From assembly GCA_013398615.1 (NCBI GenBank), contig VZSR01003807.1, positions 21,889,078-21,953,077 on the forward strand: 64,000 bases of DNA. The letters run 5' to 3'. Of this stretch, positions 14,713-27,363 are shown piece by piece (within the stretch, counting starts at the first letter, position 1; every line of letters begins with the position of its first letter). The DNA comes from Brachypodius melanocephalos (Eukaryota > Chordata > Aves > Passeriformes > Pycnonotidae). Made by a program: the position numbers and the translations under genes. The notes below the pieces were generated by a model. That model worked only from the letters and a program-made list of their open reading frames with translations, did no database searches and was not told where the DNA came from.

Positions 14713-14766
14713 AGCCAGCAAAAGCTCCTGCAGCCAACTCATCCATCAAAAAAGCAGCAACACCAG
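14713..14766 (+). CDS. TRDN: Triadin luminal exon, 54 nt (PAKAPAANSSIKKAATP)
   Basis: The acceptor is a T-rich tract ending in ttaag and the donor is CACCAG|gtaaag. The 54 nt read (A)AG CCA GCA AAA GCT CCT GCA GCC AAC TCA TCC ATC AAA AAA GCA GCA ACA CCA G, giving K-PAKAPAANSSIKKAATP-. The PAK and SIKKA blocks resemble the PAKSP and SIKKAVPG stretches that I recall from mammalian triadin. NSS is a formal N-glycosylation sequon; its use is unknown. A second AG lies 2 nt downstream of the acceptor but would shift the frame. Confidence 0.75.
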
Positions 14767-17700
14767 GTAAAGGAGAAAAAATGTTTGCATGCAGTGTGTT
14801 TCTTGTACTCTTGAACCAGTTTATTGCATCATAGCACCATCTGCTGGATTGCACATAAGCCAGAGGGTTTTGTTAGTTGTCGAGGTGGTTTTTTGACTGC
14901 TTTGCTCTAAATCATTGTGATAACTCATATGTAAAATATTCGCTAAGGAAAAAAAGTATTTAGTACTGATTTGTAACACTATGTTTGCTTCTTGTCCTCC
15001 CATGGCAGCTATGAGGTTCCATACTGGGCTATTCTGCAGGGCTTGAAATAAATAAAAAAAAATCTGATTGTAAAGTCTGCATTAAAAACAATACTTACAG
15101 AAACTTGTTTCCATGTGAAGCTATATTCGAGCACTTTGAGAAGAGGATCTGATATTTCAAAGTACTGATGTCACAGTTGGTTGTCAAAATGCCGCTCTTA
15201 GATAATCATAAATGTGCCCTGAAAAGACAAGGAAAGTTTTTTTTAAACAAATAATGGCATAAATTCCTATCTGAATTTAAATTGGTTTGTAAAAATCTAA
15301 AAATTTTTATTTATTTATGATCTCATCTGCTTCACAGCCACCTTCAAAAATGCCACATCTCATTTCTGCTTAATTAAATAAAACCCAATATAATGAATAA
15401 CAACCTGACTAGTCATTATATTTGTAGTTTGACTACATTTTTTATTAACTATTAGAAACCCCCTCAGGAACTCCCATATGAAAGTGTGGGGAGTATAAAA
15501 CCATAACATTATTCTTGTCTAAAGCAGGATAGCTGGTGTTGCACCAGACTCCGTGCCTGTTGCTGGCATCTCAGCAGTGGCCAGCCCACACTTCCCCTGC
15601 TGCTTCCTGCCTCCAGCTGATCCCTCTGTATGGATCTGAGATCTTTTTGTTTCTTTTTGGTTTTGTTGCTGTGGGGTTTTTTTTCCATTTAAGATTGTTT
15701 TCTGGCTATCTTTCTCTAATTCAGACCTTTCCAGTAGTCTATCTCAGACCTCTCCTCCACTGAAAAATTGAATAATAGCTTGTATCAGTAGGGGTGATTG
15801 GGAATTGGTCAAGGATCAGTGCAACCCAGGAGAACCTGTAGGTCTCTGTCACAGAAGGACTCATAGCCTGGAATCAGGATGGATGTGGGCTATTGCAGCC
15901 CAGGTTGTGTGGCTGTACAATGTGTGAAACTGGGAAGTGCCATTTCCCCAGCAGTGCTCCCCATCCCTGCCTGCTGTGTTTGCTTACACCGTGTTCACCT
16001 CTGCTAACACAACAGAGGTAACAGTGCAAACCACACCATTGCCATGGCTTACAGCTGAAAACTGTCCTGGGAATGTGTGTGTGGCAGGGCCTGGATCATT
16101 TCAGCAAGTCTAGCTCCAAAAACATTTATATTCATGTCACCGATAACTTCTTAAAGCAGCTTTGTTGCCAAAGTGTGTTGCATAGCTAGACCCTTAGAAG
16201 TCTCAACAGCATTCTGTAAAAATAGTTATGTTGGAACCATATGCTTATAATTAATTCATTCCACCTGCTTGCATCCAATGTTTGTGTTCATGTTTGAAAA
16301 ATATTCCAATGAGTCTGCTTGTTGACAAGAATGGTGATGACAGTAATCTGCTTAAGATAAAGAAAAGGGGGAAACTGGCATGGCTTCCTAAGGAAAAATA
16401 AAATCAGCTTGTCTGTTCTGACACATTTCTAAATATCTAGTTTGCCTTGAAAATTTTAAAGAGCAGTAGGCTTTGAGATCTATATTTTAGCTTCCCCTCC
16501 TGTTCTCTGAAAATTAATTTACCACCAGAATAACTCACCATAGCAAAATATTAAATATGCTTGTTTGGCAACATCGTAAGTAGACTGTTGCCTATTAGCA
16601 CAGTAAATTAAATACATTATCCAATTTCATATTTCATTTTCTTCCACATGTCTTATTACATCACAACCTGTACCCAAAAATGCCTAAAGCTCAAGGTTTA
16701 TTCCTCTTAACAGACTGAACAGACTGAGAGCACAGCTGGTCATCTCACAGTGCATCTACATCACATATGTTCCTGATCTTAATGTCACTGGTTGAGAAAT
16801 CCCTGCCTAATTCAACATGCACTATTTTTACCTCCCTATATGTATACAGGGAAAGCAAAGAAAGTGAATATGGAGTTTGTAAGTCTATGAGAACTTCTGG
16901 ATCTGCAAGCTGACAGCTGCTCTAGGAAAGCAGTCTCAATAAATTTCCATTACTTAATTTTGGAAGTGGATATTTTCAAACATTTCCAGATTTCTCTAAG
17001 TGGAAAAAATCACCTCTCTGACAATCATCAGAAACTGGACTTGAGATCCCAGATTCTGGGTGTAAAGCAGAATAATTTCGTAGATATATTCAAGTGATGC
17101 TGCTCTAAAGGGAGAAATCAGAGTTGAAGATGTTTTGTTACATTTTCCTCAGTTTCTCTTTTTTATGTTGTTCCCATTCTAAATCCTGCAGCCATTCCCT
17201 CTTTTTTTTCTGCACAGTTCATTGTCTCCCCAGCTATGCCAGCAGAACAGACTGAGAGTGACCGACCCTTACAAGATATCAGTCTGTCCTTTTGCCCTGA
17301 GGAATGGCACAGGTTTCTTTCACAGGGTTTCCTCAGGAATCCCTTGTGTGCAGGGCCCAGCAGGCTCTCCCTGAAGGGTTTCTCAGAGCCAGGGATGTAG
17401 GTGGTGAGTAGCTGCCTCATCCTGACATCCTTTGTCAGGAGAGGGGGGTAGGAGGGAAATCTCCCTCTTATTCCCATCCCTTTGGAGCCTCACACCTCAA
17501 TCCTTATCATGCCCTGTAGCTGTAGCTAATTCTGCTGGTGTTGGTGGTGCAGAGACATCACTCCTTGGTTTAGTAAGTTTGGTGTGTCTGTTTTGTCACT
17601 GTGGGAAAAGCAAGGACCTGGAGGTGCAGGACAGGGGAGGGAGCACAGGCTCAAACTATGCAGAGGGCATTTCCAGCTAAATTAACAGGAGGGTGACTGC

Positions 17701-19342
17701 ATTCCCTGCCAGGCAGTGAGGAGCCTCAGTGACAGTCACCTCATGCACCCCGTAGCTAGGGAGAGGGATGGGAACAGCTCATCTGTGAGACCCTCTCAGG
17801 AGATGGCCTCACTTCACAGGCAAGGCTTCTGCACCTTCTCTAAACACCACTGACAGCACTTTCCCCTGATAATTTGCCTGGTTTGAAAACCAGTTCTAAC
17901 TCTTTTCAACACTGCAAAAATTAAATCCTAATTGCTGCTCAGAATTTCCCTGGAATGGTCTTGAAATTTTAAATTTAATTTTACAGTATGTTTAACTGGT
18001 TTTGTACTGTCACTTAACTGCCTAATTACTGGGTTTTAATGCCTAATTTTCCCCATCTTTCCTCTCCACACATAAACAACAACAACAAAAAAAAATCTAA
18101 TTCATCACTTCCTTTAGGTTCATAACAGGAACTCTTTTTGAGCACAAATTCTTTCTTGAAAATCAATAAAATTTAATCTGGGTACAGAAAGAATAAAATA
18201 AGTATGACAGACAATAGCTAATTTTAAGCACTCAGATGTCAGCTGCATCCAATCTCCCAAACTGACTGCTAGTTGTACTAGAATTATTGTTACTTTATTA
18301 TGCCAGCAGTCTTTCCACTGTTTGTTGGAAGCAGAAAGAGGACATTTCTATGAAATTATATAGGAAATGGATTCTTGGGATAAGTACAGAATATTAGAAT
18401 GCAGGCTATACTGAAAAACTTAGTTAGAGGATGGGTTGTATAGGTTCAGATCACTCTGCCTAAAGCAGGAGGAACTACTGGCTTTACTGGTAATGAGCAC
18501 TATTTACTTAGAAGGGAAGTTATTTTAATTATTTGTTCAAGATAAATGATTGTAACTAAAATGGCAGCAGGAAAGCTATTGCCATAAGGTTTATGGCAAT
18601 AACCAATTTTAATCTACATAAAAAGAAGTTTGTAGAGAAGGATCTGGACTATTGACTATCTTAATTATCACCTGTAGGACACAAGTATATAGAAATCTAA
18701 AACCATATGTTACAGAAATTAATAAAATTCAGCATTTCTATTGAACAATTTAGTAACACAATGGAACAGGAAAACTTATCATGGATTATTTGTCAGGTTT
18801 CTCAAATTCAAGTCTCAAGACAGATGCCAGGGATGTATTTTGCTCACAGCACCACACCCTCTGCATCATCCATCAAACTATGTATTCTCATCTTGTATAG
18901 ACTGTGTAGTCAGTCCAAGAGAGCCTTCAAAAACCAGGGTCAAGTTTATGTTATACACCCCCTGTAAGTACCTTTAGAGAAGGGAAAAGGAGCCTGTCTC
19001 TCACTCCATAGGGACATAGTAAAGCTTTCAATCCTCCGTTCTCTTCAAGATCTTATGTCTGAGTGGCTCTGTGTGCCCTGAAATTTCTCTTTATAAGCAG
19101 CCACTGCACCTGGTGAAAGCATCTCTACATGTATTTCTGTTGTACTGATGTTACCAAGAAAATCATTCTGGTAGCTGGAGTAGACAGTTCAATTTTCTGT
19201 TCCCTGAAGTTAACCCTCTCAGACTTTTTCAGAATATAAGCACTGCCATTCTCAGGGTACTATATTCTAGGTTTATAGTCTATCTCTTTGGGGACAAATG
19301 TTAGAGGTAACTTACTGAGTGCAGTTCAAGCCTTGCTTGAAA

Positions 19343-19386
19343 CTTAACTCAGATAAATCTTAACTCAGATAAATCTTAACTCAGAT
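19343..19386. repeat. 16-bp tandem repeat, about 2.8 copies
   Basis: The unit cttaactcagataaat starts at 19343, 19359 and 19375. The third copy breaks off after cttaactcagat. A short minisatellite-like slip product inside an intron. Confidence 0.9.
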
Positions 19387-20756
19387 AGCAAGTGTTTATG
19401 CAGCAGTAAACAAAATAATGAAGCCCTACCTGTATCAGTCTTGCTGCTGAGGGTCTTTGGATTTAGATCCAGGATCGTTCTGTATTCCTTCTGAAGACCA
19501 AGGCTTTCTTTTCATCATAGCATAATTCTTCTTCTGTTCCACCTTAGTTCTTTGAGAAGCTAAATATCATATTTTCTCTGACTCAGTAATTTTCTTTCTG
19601 GTTTCAATGGGGTGGTTCCAGGCTTGCTTGTTTTAGCACAGTAGCTGGAAATTATCTGGTCTCGATCCCCAGCAATATGACAAAGGACAAGAGAAACCAG
19701 GTCTTGGTCCTCAGCTGTTTGTCCCAGGATCCTTCCACTAGGCTTTATTGAAGCCTCAGAGCTGATTCTGCTCCTGGTCTGCCAGGAATTCATTGTCCCC
19801 TCAGCAGATAAAGCTGTGTTGTTGGTGCAGTAGTCCATCACTCAGCCACTTAATATCTGCAGGAATCTATTATGTGGATGGAGCTGTATTCCACAAATCA
19901 TTTCAACCCACTGACATTTTCATCCCAGTTGAAGTCTGAGAAAATATTACAGAACATGATGTTCTAAATTGTCCATAGGATTATGTAAGCTGAGCCATTA
20001 TCTGACTCTGAATGGGAAAGGGAAAATGAATTCTTTACTTATGTCACAAGAGATGATGCCCTGAAAGGGGAAAAATTTTCTGATGTTAGAAGATTTTACT
20101 TTACAACCATGAATCCTTTACGTGTAGGATTTATTTAAATAGAGCATGAAATAGCTTATTTTACACTAAGCTTTCTAACCAGAATTTCAGTTTTTATTCA
20201 CCAATTTTTAAAAATGTTTTTGAGTAAATGTCCTAAAATCCATAATATTTTTTACTACTTTTGCTAGGATGTTGAAAATCCCAGTCTCGTAACTTGGCAC
20301 ATTTTTTTGCATTTATACTTAGAGTATTCTCTGTTTCAAGATAATACAAAGTTAAAATAATTTCCAATACTTACTTTCAGTTCACCGTGTGTGTGAAGAC
20401 ACTTGTACTATAAATGCAGTCTTGTTTCTTTTTTTCCTCACCAGATATTTGACATGCATTAAAGTACTTCTGTATTGCTAACACAAAGCACTACTTTAAG
20501 AGCAAGGCAGGGGGAGCAATTTAACTACAGAAATTATTTTTATTCATACAGGAAAGTAACAGTAATGTCAATAAAAGAGGGTCAAATTAAGTGCAGTTAA
20601 AAACTCAGAAGTAAAAGAACTTTTCTTTACAGGAAAGGCATTTTAAGGTGCTTTGTTCATAGCCCTGAACTTGTTCAATGATTCAAGTGCACTTTTGGCT
20701 AGAATTGAGCCCAATTTCAACAAGGATTTAACATATCCTTAACTCCATCTTGAATT

Positions 20757-20888
20757 CACTGAATCACAGAATCACTAGGTTGGAAGAGACCTACAAGATC
20801 ACCGAGTCCAACCCATGCCTTAACATCTCAACTAAACCATGACATCAGTGCCACATCCAGTCTTTTTTTAAACACATCCAGAGATGGT
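20757..20888 (-). mobile_element. CR1 LINE 3' end, cut by assembly gap
   Basis: The plus strand shows the antisense CR1 3' end: 'gaatcacagaatcactaggt', then 'tggaagagacctacaagatc' and 'accgagtccaacccatgcct', then 'aaacacatccagagatggt', after which the N run starts. The element therefore enters the gap; its other end is not seen, since the sequence after the gap is not recognisably CR1. Confidence 0.9.
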
Positions 20889-20988
20889 NNNNNNNNNNNN
20901 NNNNNNNNNNNNNNNNNNNNNNNNNNNNNNNNNNNNNNNNNNNNNNNNNNNNNNNNNNNNNNNNNNNNNNNNNNNNNNNNNNNNNNNN
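20889..20988. other. Assembly gap (100 N)
   Basis: A run of 100 N, the usual placeholder for a gap of unknown size. It interrupts a CR1 copy, so repeat collapse is a likely cause. Coding content hidden here cannot be excluded, but the intron position makes it unlikely. Confidence 0.95.
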
Positions 20989-21799
20989 TCACCTAGGAAA
21001 GCATTCAAGGGCATGCTTAAGCTTTGTTGAATCCAGACTATCACATACACTACAGATATAATTATCTTTCCAGGAATTAATGTTTTGGAAGTGGTACCAA
21101 CTTCACTTTGGGAGAATGGGAATAAATGGGCCTCCTCCAGTTCATTGCAATCATTATGAAAATGCCACTTGATTTGCAGGGAGTAGCTGTGTAGATTAGA
21201 ATTTTCTATAACATATATGCTTATACTGCATCTACAATTTATGATGGACAGTTTTGATGCCACAGCTTTCTGCCTGTGAAGACAAGCCTCAGACCAAGTA
21301 GATGGAACAGAATGCAGTTGGATTTCATCCAGGCTTTTCTTTCTTTTCTTTGCACAAAATTATTCTCAGATATTTCCCAACAAAGTAGCAGATTTCAAAC
21401 AAAGATACTGATAGAGAGAACTGTCACCTGCTTTCCTTTTCTTCACAAAAATCCATCAGGAAAACTGTTTGTTGCCCCTCCTCAAAAGATGACCATATAT
21501 AGATGAGTAAGTATATGTGTGGCATGATTTCACATTGTAAGAGGTTTCCTTTGTGTATTCTTATTCCAGAAAGAAATGTATTTGTACAGTTCATGATCTT
21601 TATAAATCAAAGTGTAAAACAGCAGTGAGGTTTTCTACAATGATAAAGAAAGTAAGAATAGCAGTGAAATAGAGCAGAACACATACTCCTTGAGAGCTGG
21701 AGAACAGGAAAAATCTAGTTTCATGCAAGACTTTCTCAGGTGGATTATCTCAGGTCTAACAACATGACTGAACTCATATTGCAACATTTCCCTTCAGCA

Positions 21800-21867
21800 G
21801 AAGGGACTAAAGGGATCTCCTCTTTATCTAACTGAAGGGACTAAAGGGATCTCCTCTTTATCTAAAT
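21800..21867. repeat. 34-bp direct tandem duplication
   Basis: The block beginning gaagggactaaagggatctc and ending in tctttatctaa occurs twice with a period of 34 bp, starting at 21800 and 21834. The two copies are identical over about 32 bp, which suggests a recent event. Confidence 0.9.
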
Positions 21868-24714
21868 GCTTATGTTCGCAATATTCCTAATGGCAGGATA
21901 TCTTGGAGAGCTTTATCACTCTGTCTCGTTTGGTTTTAATTAATCAACATGATATGAGGTTCTGAGAAGTTTTACATATAGCATTTAAAACCAAGATTAT
22001 AAAACTATAAGACCAAGCTAACTTTCTGCTGAGGATTCAAATATTTAAGACAGTGCATAGAATATGATAACAGTAGGCTTGACAGAAATATTTATGGTTA
22101 AAGATCAACAGTACAGAAAGCACCATTTTTCTGCAGCTACCGAGTGCCAACAAAATGGTGTGGGTTTATTAACATGTGGTGCATCTCACACAACTCCATA
22201 TCCATTTGAAATGCCATTTATTTAAACTTTTCCAATCTGCATCATTCCCAATGCAATTTTTATTTTCCTGAACCATTCTTGGACATGAATGTTTTATCTG
22301 TGTTAGGAAATAACAGGCACACACACACACTTTATACATGTGTGCACATACATGTATAAATTATGACAGGAAATCAATTGTTCTTTCTTGTCAGGTAGTA
22401 GAGGGTCACACTTTGTGACTGTCTGTTCTGGTACTAGAGATTAAAATACACCTCAGCAAATTTGCCAGCCTAGATGCTTTTCAGCACTATTTTTGCTTTA
22501 AGGAATAATGTGGCTTAGGGAGGAGCTACAGACAGAGGTTCAGGTTCTCTTCTGTCTCCCACCTACTCTGGATTGCCTAGGAGTACGTCACTGGTAATGA
22601 AGCAAAAAACACATTTATATGATTTTATGAGCATGTTACACCTAACTTTGCCAATTTTCATAAAAAAAGGAAAACAATTTGTTTAAAACATCAGAGCAAA
22701 TAAAGATGGTAAAATGTCAAAATAAATCAAATCTCAGTTCCATGCATGGTAGAAAAATGCTATATTACCAGCAAAACTTCCCTGAATAAAAATATGCTGT
22801 GCAGTCTCATATACATGCAAAAATGGTTAAATATAAAAATAATAACAAATGTCATGGCAAATGTCTAATGCATTTACAGCTGGCAATATCCTTTCATGTG
22901 TCCCACTAGCTACTTGAAAGTACAAATAAAGTAAAGAATAAGACATTGAGATCAAGCAATAATAACTTGTGGCAAACAGGAATGATCTAGGTCAGAAATT
23001 TGCTGCAGTTTACAGCTTGTGCAATGAAAACTTTCAGTTCATTCAAATCAAATATCAGGACATGAATCACCTGAAATCTCACATCATGTCGAATTTCCCA
23101 GAAATTCTTGATGTCAAATCCTATGTTATTAATTTTTATAAATTTTCTCATGGAAAATGATTTTATTTCATATGCCTTTGGAAATAAATCTATTGTGAAA
23201 GAAGGTCTATAGGCCTTCCTTGATGTTTGCAGTTTAGGGGAAAAAATTGTGAAATAAAACTAAATAAATGGAATATTTTATACTTTGCTGAAACACTTGC
23301 TGAGTGTTGCTAGGATTGTTCCAGTCCCTGATCTCCTGAGAGCAGAGAGATCTTAAAATGAGAGAGAAAAATATTTTCCTCAGAATCACTAAAGACAGAA
23401 TTACATTATCTTAGTTTCCAGGAAGCTGGAATTAGTTTCCAAGAAGATGTCCTGAGCAATAGTAGAACAAAAACCCTCACAATACCAGTGAAAATTATAA
23501 TTTCCAGAACGAGTCCTAAAATATCTCCACAATGAAAGTGGAGAGTCTGAAGAGCACTCAGGCCACACAAAATTAGAGCTGCAGATGTTGTTATGATTAA
23601 GAGCATTTAGGCAGCCACTGAGTCCCAAACTTCTGTCCTCTCAGGTTTTTTGTTATATTTTTCCTACTTGACCTGTATTAGAATTGCAACCCAGGGTAGG
23701 ATACCATCAAGAAAGTACATTTATTCAGTCAATAAATGCCAACTTCTATGCTCTCTATTTCCATCACTTTTTCATAATGCTGGGAAAATCATGACTTTTT
23801 TTTTTTTTTTTTGATGACACAAACCTGCTCCATGATAATTTCCACTGAAATTTCATTTCTTATATAAAATGTATCTTTAAAAGGCCTACAATATTTTTAA
23901 TATTTGTTATGTAATCAATACACTAAAATGTGCTTTATATAACCATATTAAGACAAGGTCCATGATTTCAGTCAATTAATGCAGTCTTGATGCTTTGAAA
24001 TGTACATTTTGGCTCAAAGATATTGTTTTTGAAGTTGTAATGTAATTCCATAAATAGTTTGTGGAAACAAAAGAAAAATAACTTTTTTTAAGAACTTGGC
24101 TCAAAGCTTTATTTTGGAAACTACATTTTTCTTTGAAATATATATAAGATGACTCTTCAGAGAGATTTGAAAACTCAGAGAAAAAGGAGTATTCCATTTC
24201 AGATAGAATGGAAATGTGTTGTTTGAGATAACTTTTTTGGGGGTGGGAATATGAAGTAATGACATATTTTGTTTAAAACTTAACCATTGTGGGGTTTTCA
24301 TATTTAAGATCAGTCTTTCCCTTCAACTATAAATTATTTTCATAGCTTTGCATGAAGAATATGGTTTTTTATTTGCCCACTGTGCAGTCAGTACTAGCAT
24401 TGATTATAAATTAATATTTAATGGAAATATTATTCATAATCATGTGGTTGATAAATATATTTAATTTTATGTTGACAGTTCTTGTTTCCTTCTTCTTATT
24501 CAGTTGAATGATAAGTCACATCTATGCATAAGGTTGCTTTTAGTGAGGGTACAACACTCAGAATCACTCTGAACATGGAACTTTATCTCTTGATTCTAGA
24601 GTGGAAACTGTTTAAACATTAATGTTGCTCAACTCTGTACCACAGCTTTAATACAAATATAACCTATAGTAAGCCTGGAGAAAATACAGCCATCAGATAC
24701 TGGCAAGTGATGAG

Positions 24715-25293
24715 CTTGCATTTAAAAGTATTCACTTTGAGTCCTGTGTCCAGTCTTGAACACAACAATATGAGAATAAAAAGTTATTAGGAAGTATCCA
24801 GAGGAGGACTATGAAGGTATTTAAGTGTCCAGTGGAGAAGTCATATGAGGAGTAGAGGAAATTACTTGGTTTGCTCATCCTGGAGGAGACTGGGGTAAAT
24901 CTCACTGTGGTCTGCAACATCCTCAGGAGGGGAAACAGAGGAGCAGACACTGATCTCTTTTCTGTGGTGACAGTGACAGGTCCTGAGGAAATGGCCTAAA
25001 GGTGTACCAGGAGAGGTTTGGGTTGGATATTGGGAAGGGGTTCTTCACCCAAAGGGTGATTGGGCACTGAACAGGCTCCCCAGGGAAGTGGTCACACCTC
25101 CAAGCCTGACAGAGCTCAAGAAGCACATGGACAATGCTCTCAGGCACGTGGTGTGACTCTTGTGGTTGTTCTGTGGAGAGCCAGGAGTGGGACCCAATAA
25201 TCCTTGTGAATCACAGAATCGTGGAATATCCTCAGTTAGAACTCAATAATATCCCTTCCAACTCAGGATATTCTGTGATTTGATGATTCTGTG
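24715..25293 (+). mobile_element. CR1 LINE, plus orientation
   Basis: A CR1 body in plus orientation, from 'tgagtcctgtgtccagtctt' through 'cagaggaggactatgaaggt', 'ggtttgggttggatattggg', 'ggctccccagggaagtggtc', down to 'tcccttccaactcaggatat tctgtgatt'. The 3' terminal part carries an extra duplicated tail-like segment (25209-25293). All open frames in this interval are remnants or shadows of the element. Confidence 0.85.
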
Positions 25294-25951
25294 GTATATC
25301 TTGTGATCAGTCAGCTCGGATGCTCTTGAATTTAGGAAATGTTCCTGCGTGGATCCAAACTTGTGCAGCACAGCCTTTCCATATGCTGTTTAAAAGCATC
25401 TGCAGACAGAAAAAGCTTTTTTTTTTAAAAAAAAAATTCTCCTGTGAATGTCAGCACTGGCTGGTAGATGTTGTTGAGTTTCTATCTGTGGCACGCTGCC
25501 CTGCTCCTTCTTGTGAGGGGGTGTTAAAGCACATTCTTGAAGTTTGGAAAGAGGTATTACAGAAACTACCATTAAAAAATAGGTGGCTTGAAGCACATAT
25601 CGCAGACCTCCATTTAAACTACCCTGAAGTAAAACTTGATGTTTTAACCTACACCTGTTTCTATGGTTTCCTTTTAGCACCTTATTATAAAAGGTGAATC
25701 TTTTGCTTTTCCTTATTAACATCTAATCTGACCTTATTTATCCAGTGTGAAAACCACTGAAGAGATTGATTAGAAACATAAAGGCTTTATTTTGACATAC
25801 TGGAAAGCGGGGAAGGAGTCACTGAACTGAGAGCCCATAGGAATGTATCACATCCAATGGCCAATGGGAACACGAAAAATGATTGCCCAAGGCAATAAAA
25901 AAAAAATTACAAGAAGAGAAATGTATACTTGACTTTCTTTTTCTTTTTCAG

Positions 25952-25984
25952 AACCACATAAAAAGGAAAAAATAATGGAATCTG
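25952..25984 (+). CDS. TRDN: Triadin luminal exon, 33 nt (EPHKKEKIMES)
   Basis: A strong pyrimidine-rich acceptor (ctttttctttttcag) precedes AA CCA CAT AAA AAG GAA AAA ATA ATG GAA TCT G and the donor gtgaat. With the G of the previous exon the peptide is E-PHKKEKIMES-, and the closing G plus GA of the next exon gives Gly. It contains a compact KKEK motif. Phase 1-1, length a multiple of 3. Only a 102-nt intron separates it from the next exon, the shortest intron in the window. Confidence 0.8.
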
Positions 25985-26086
25985 GTGAATATTCTCTGCT
26001 TTTTATCTTACTTTAAATTATCCTAATATTTTAAATTAGTTCTTGTCAGAAGTCAATATTTGATACTTTTTAAATTTTTTTTGCAG

Positions 26087-26119
26087 GAAAAACAACAAAG
26101 AAAGAAGCAAAAGTACACG
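26087..26119 (+). CDS. TRDN: Triadin luminal exon, 33 nt (GKTTKKEAKVH)
   Basis: The acceptor is aaattttttttgcag and the donor is CACG|gtaagt, close to the ideal consensus. The frame (G)GA AAA ACA ACA AAG AAA GAA GCA AAA GTA CAC G gives G-KTTKKEAKVH-. The length is the same as that of the preceding exon, 102 nt away, and both carry a KKE core, so the pair may be an old local duplication. The KTTK segment resembles a stretch I recall from mammalian triadin. Confidence 0.8.
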
Positions 26120-27336
26120 GTAAGTCCTGTAAAAGACTGTAAATTTTAGAGTTTTCACTTATCTGGTTTGATTTTCAGTTGAGACACGATTAGGCTGAGG
26201 GATTAAAAAAAAAAGTAAAGCCATAAATATAATTTTGCTGGTTCAATTAAAGTTACTTAAGCAATTGAATGGATATGCAGCAACCGTTCAGTCTTCTGGA
26301 ACTGAGATCTAATTAAACACTGAGAAGAGTGTGACAAGTCTTTATTTCAGCTTTTAAAAGGTTTGTCTTTTCAAAGAAAGTTTCAGTAAAAGGATGGAGA
26401 AACAAACATATAATATTCAGAATGTGGAGGGTAGGAAAAAAGTAAGGTGTTTAATTTTATTTTTTTTTAATTTTTTCTTTTTTAATGCCAAGCACCTATG
26501 CATTTTACTGTTGCAGCAAGGTGCTGTTTTTCCCGAGTGGAATCCATTTCTCCAATTTTTCCAAATTTCAGAAAACACAAAGATTTTCTCCTTTTACAGC
26601 CAAGCTTGATGACTCATTCATCAGATGATTCTATTCTCCTCACAAAGAAATTCGGAGCAAGAAATAACTACAGTAGACAGTCAGTTTGTAGAAAAATTAA
26701 TCTGTCCTTTTCTATAACATAAAAACCTGTCACAGTGCTTCAGAATGAGGGTGAATAATGAAAAAAAGAGAAAATTGGTAGTTCAATTAATTTACATTTA
26801 GTTAATGCAATTATGAAGAATAGTAAAGAAAATAATCTGAGAAAAATTATAAAAAAAGAAGACTTTTGAAACTGGATCATCCTCTCTATCAATTCCACAA
26901 GTTTCAATAAACTGAAAAATAAGGAGAAAAAAAAGAAAAAAAAATTCTAGTTTCTGTGAATGACTGAAATTGTTAAAAGAACATTTCTGTTGCATATCTT
27001 CCACCTATGTTGAATGTATGCTCATATTGGAGCTTATTTTACTCCTTGTCTCATCCTCATACTTGAAAATAGCAGAGCTATTGAAGCTCCATATATAACT
27101 TACCCATTGACCTTGTTTTCCACTGCTTTTAATCTGCAGGTTAATTAGTCATCTGCCATGAGACTACCTAAACAAGCAACATATGTGTGTATCAGTTTTT
27201 CTCTACATAAAAAATGAACTCCTGCTCTGCATAGATAGGTGGCATATTGACAAAGGGAAGAGGTGTTAGGATCAATTTTAATTTCTTTATTCATTTATGC
27301 AATTTGGTTCTGTGAATGTTTTCTTTTATTTTACAG
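26120..27336 (+). other. Intron, 1.2 kb, no repeats recognised
   Basis: AT-rich unique sequence with several T runs (for example near 26457). The open frames at 26394-26722 are chance frames; a possible acceptor at 26420 runs into a stop in the gene's phase. Confidence 0.6.
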
Positions 27337-27363
27337 CATCTGTGGTAACTCCAAAGTCAAAAG
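27337..27363 (+). CDS. TRDN: Triadin luminal exon, 27 nt (ASVVTPKSK)
   Basis: The acceptor is ttttattttacag and the donor is TCAAAAG|gtgagt, which is near-perfect. The frame (G)CA TCT GTG GTA ACT CCA AAG TCA AAA G gives A-SVVTPKSK-. It has two lysines and no acidic residue, so it is less KEKE-like than most, but the splice sites are strong and the phase and length rule hold. At 27 nt it is one of the shortest exons here. Confidence 0.7.

Larger units (their letters stand above)
14767..25951 (+). other. Large intron (11.2 kb)
   Basis: Contains a 16-bp tandem repeat (19343-19386), a CR1 fragment cut by the assembly gap (20757-20888), a 34-bp tandem duplication (21800-21867), a poly-T run near 23796 and a plus-strand CR1 (24715-25293). 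The rest is unique AT-rich sequence. A GC-richer stretch around 17160-17870 has a strong acceptor-like site at 17218 but an incompatible frame. No other exon of the gene's phase convinced me, though exons as short as 24 nt could be missed. Confidence 0.6.

Noticed and set aside
16851..16890. Exon-like stretch GKAKKVNMEF with a good acceptor and gtaagt donor
   Set aside because: The exon would be 29 nt and would break the phase rule; as a terminal exon it has only 13 codons and no near poly(A) signal was noted.
17219..17480. Strong acceptor-like site followed by a long open frame (with a Ser-Pro-Ala rich start)
   Set aside because: Open only in phase 0, while all neighbouring exons need phase 1; in phase 1 it stops after 12 codons.
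20398..20421. 24-nt splice pair in phase 1-1 (VHRVCEDT)
   Set aside because: Weak donor (gtacta), composition unlike the gene, likely chance.
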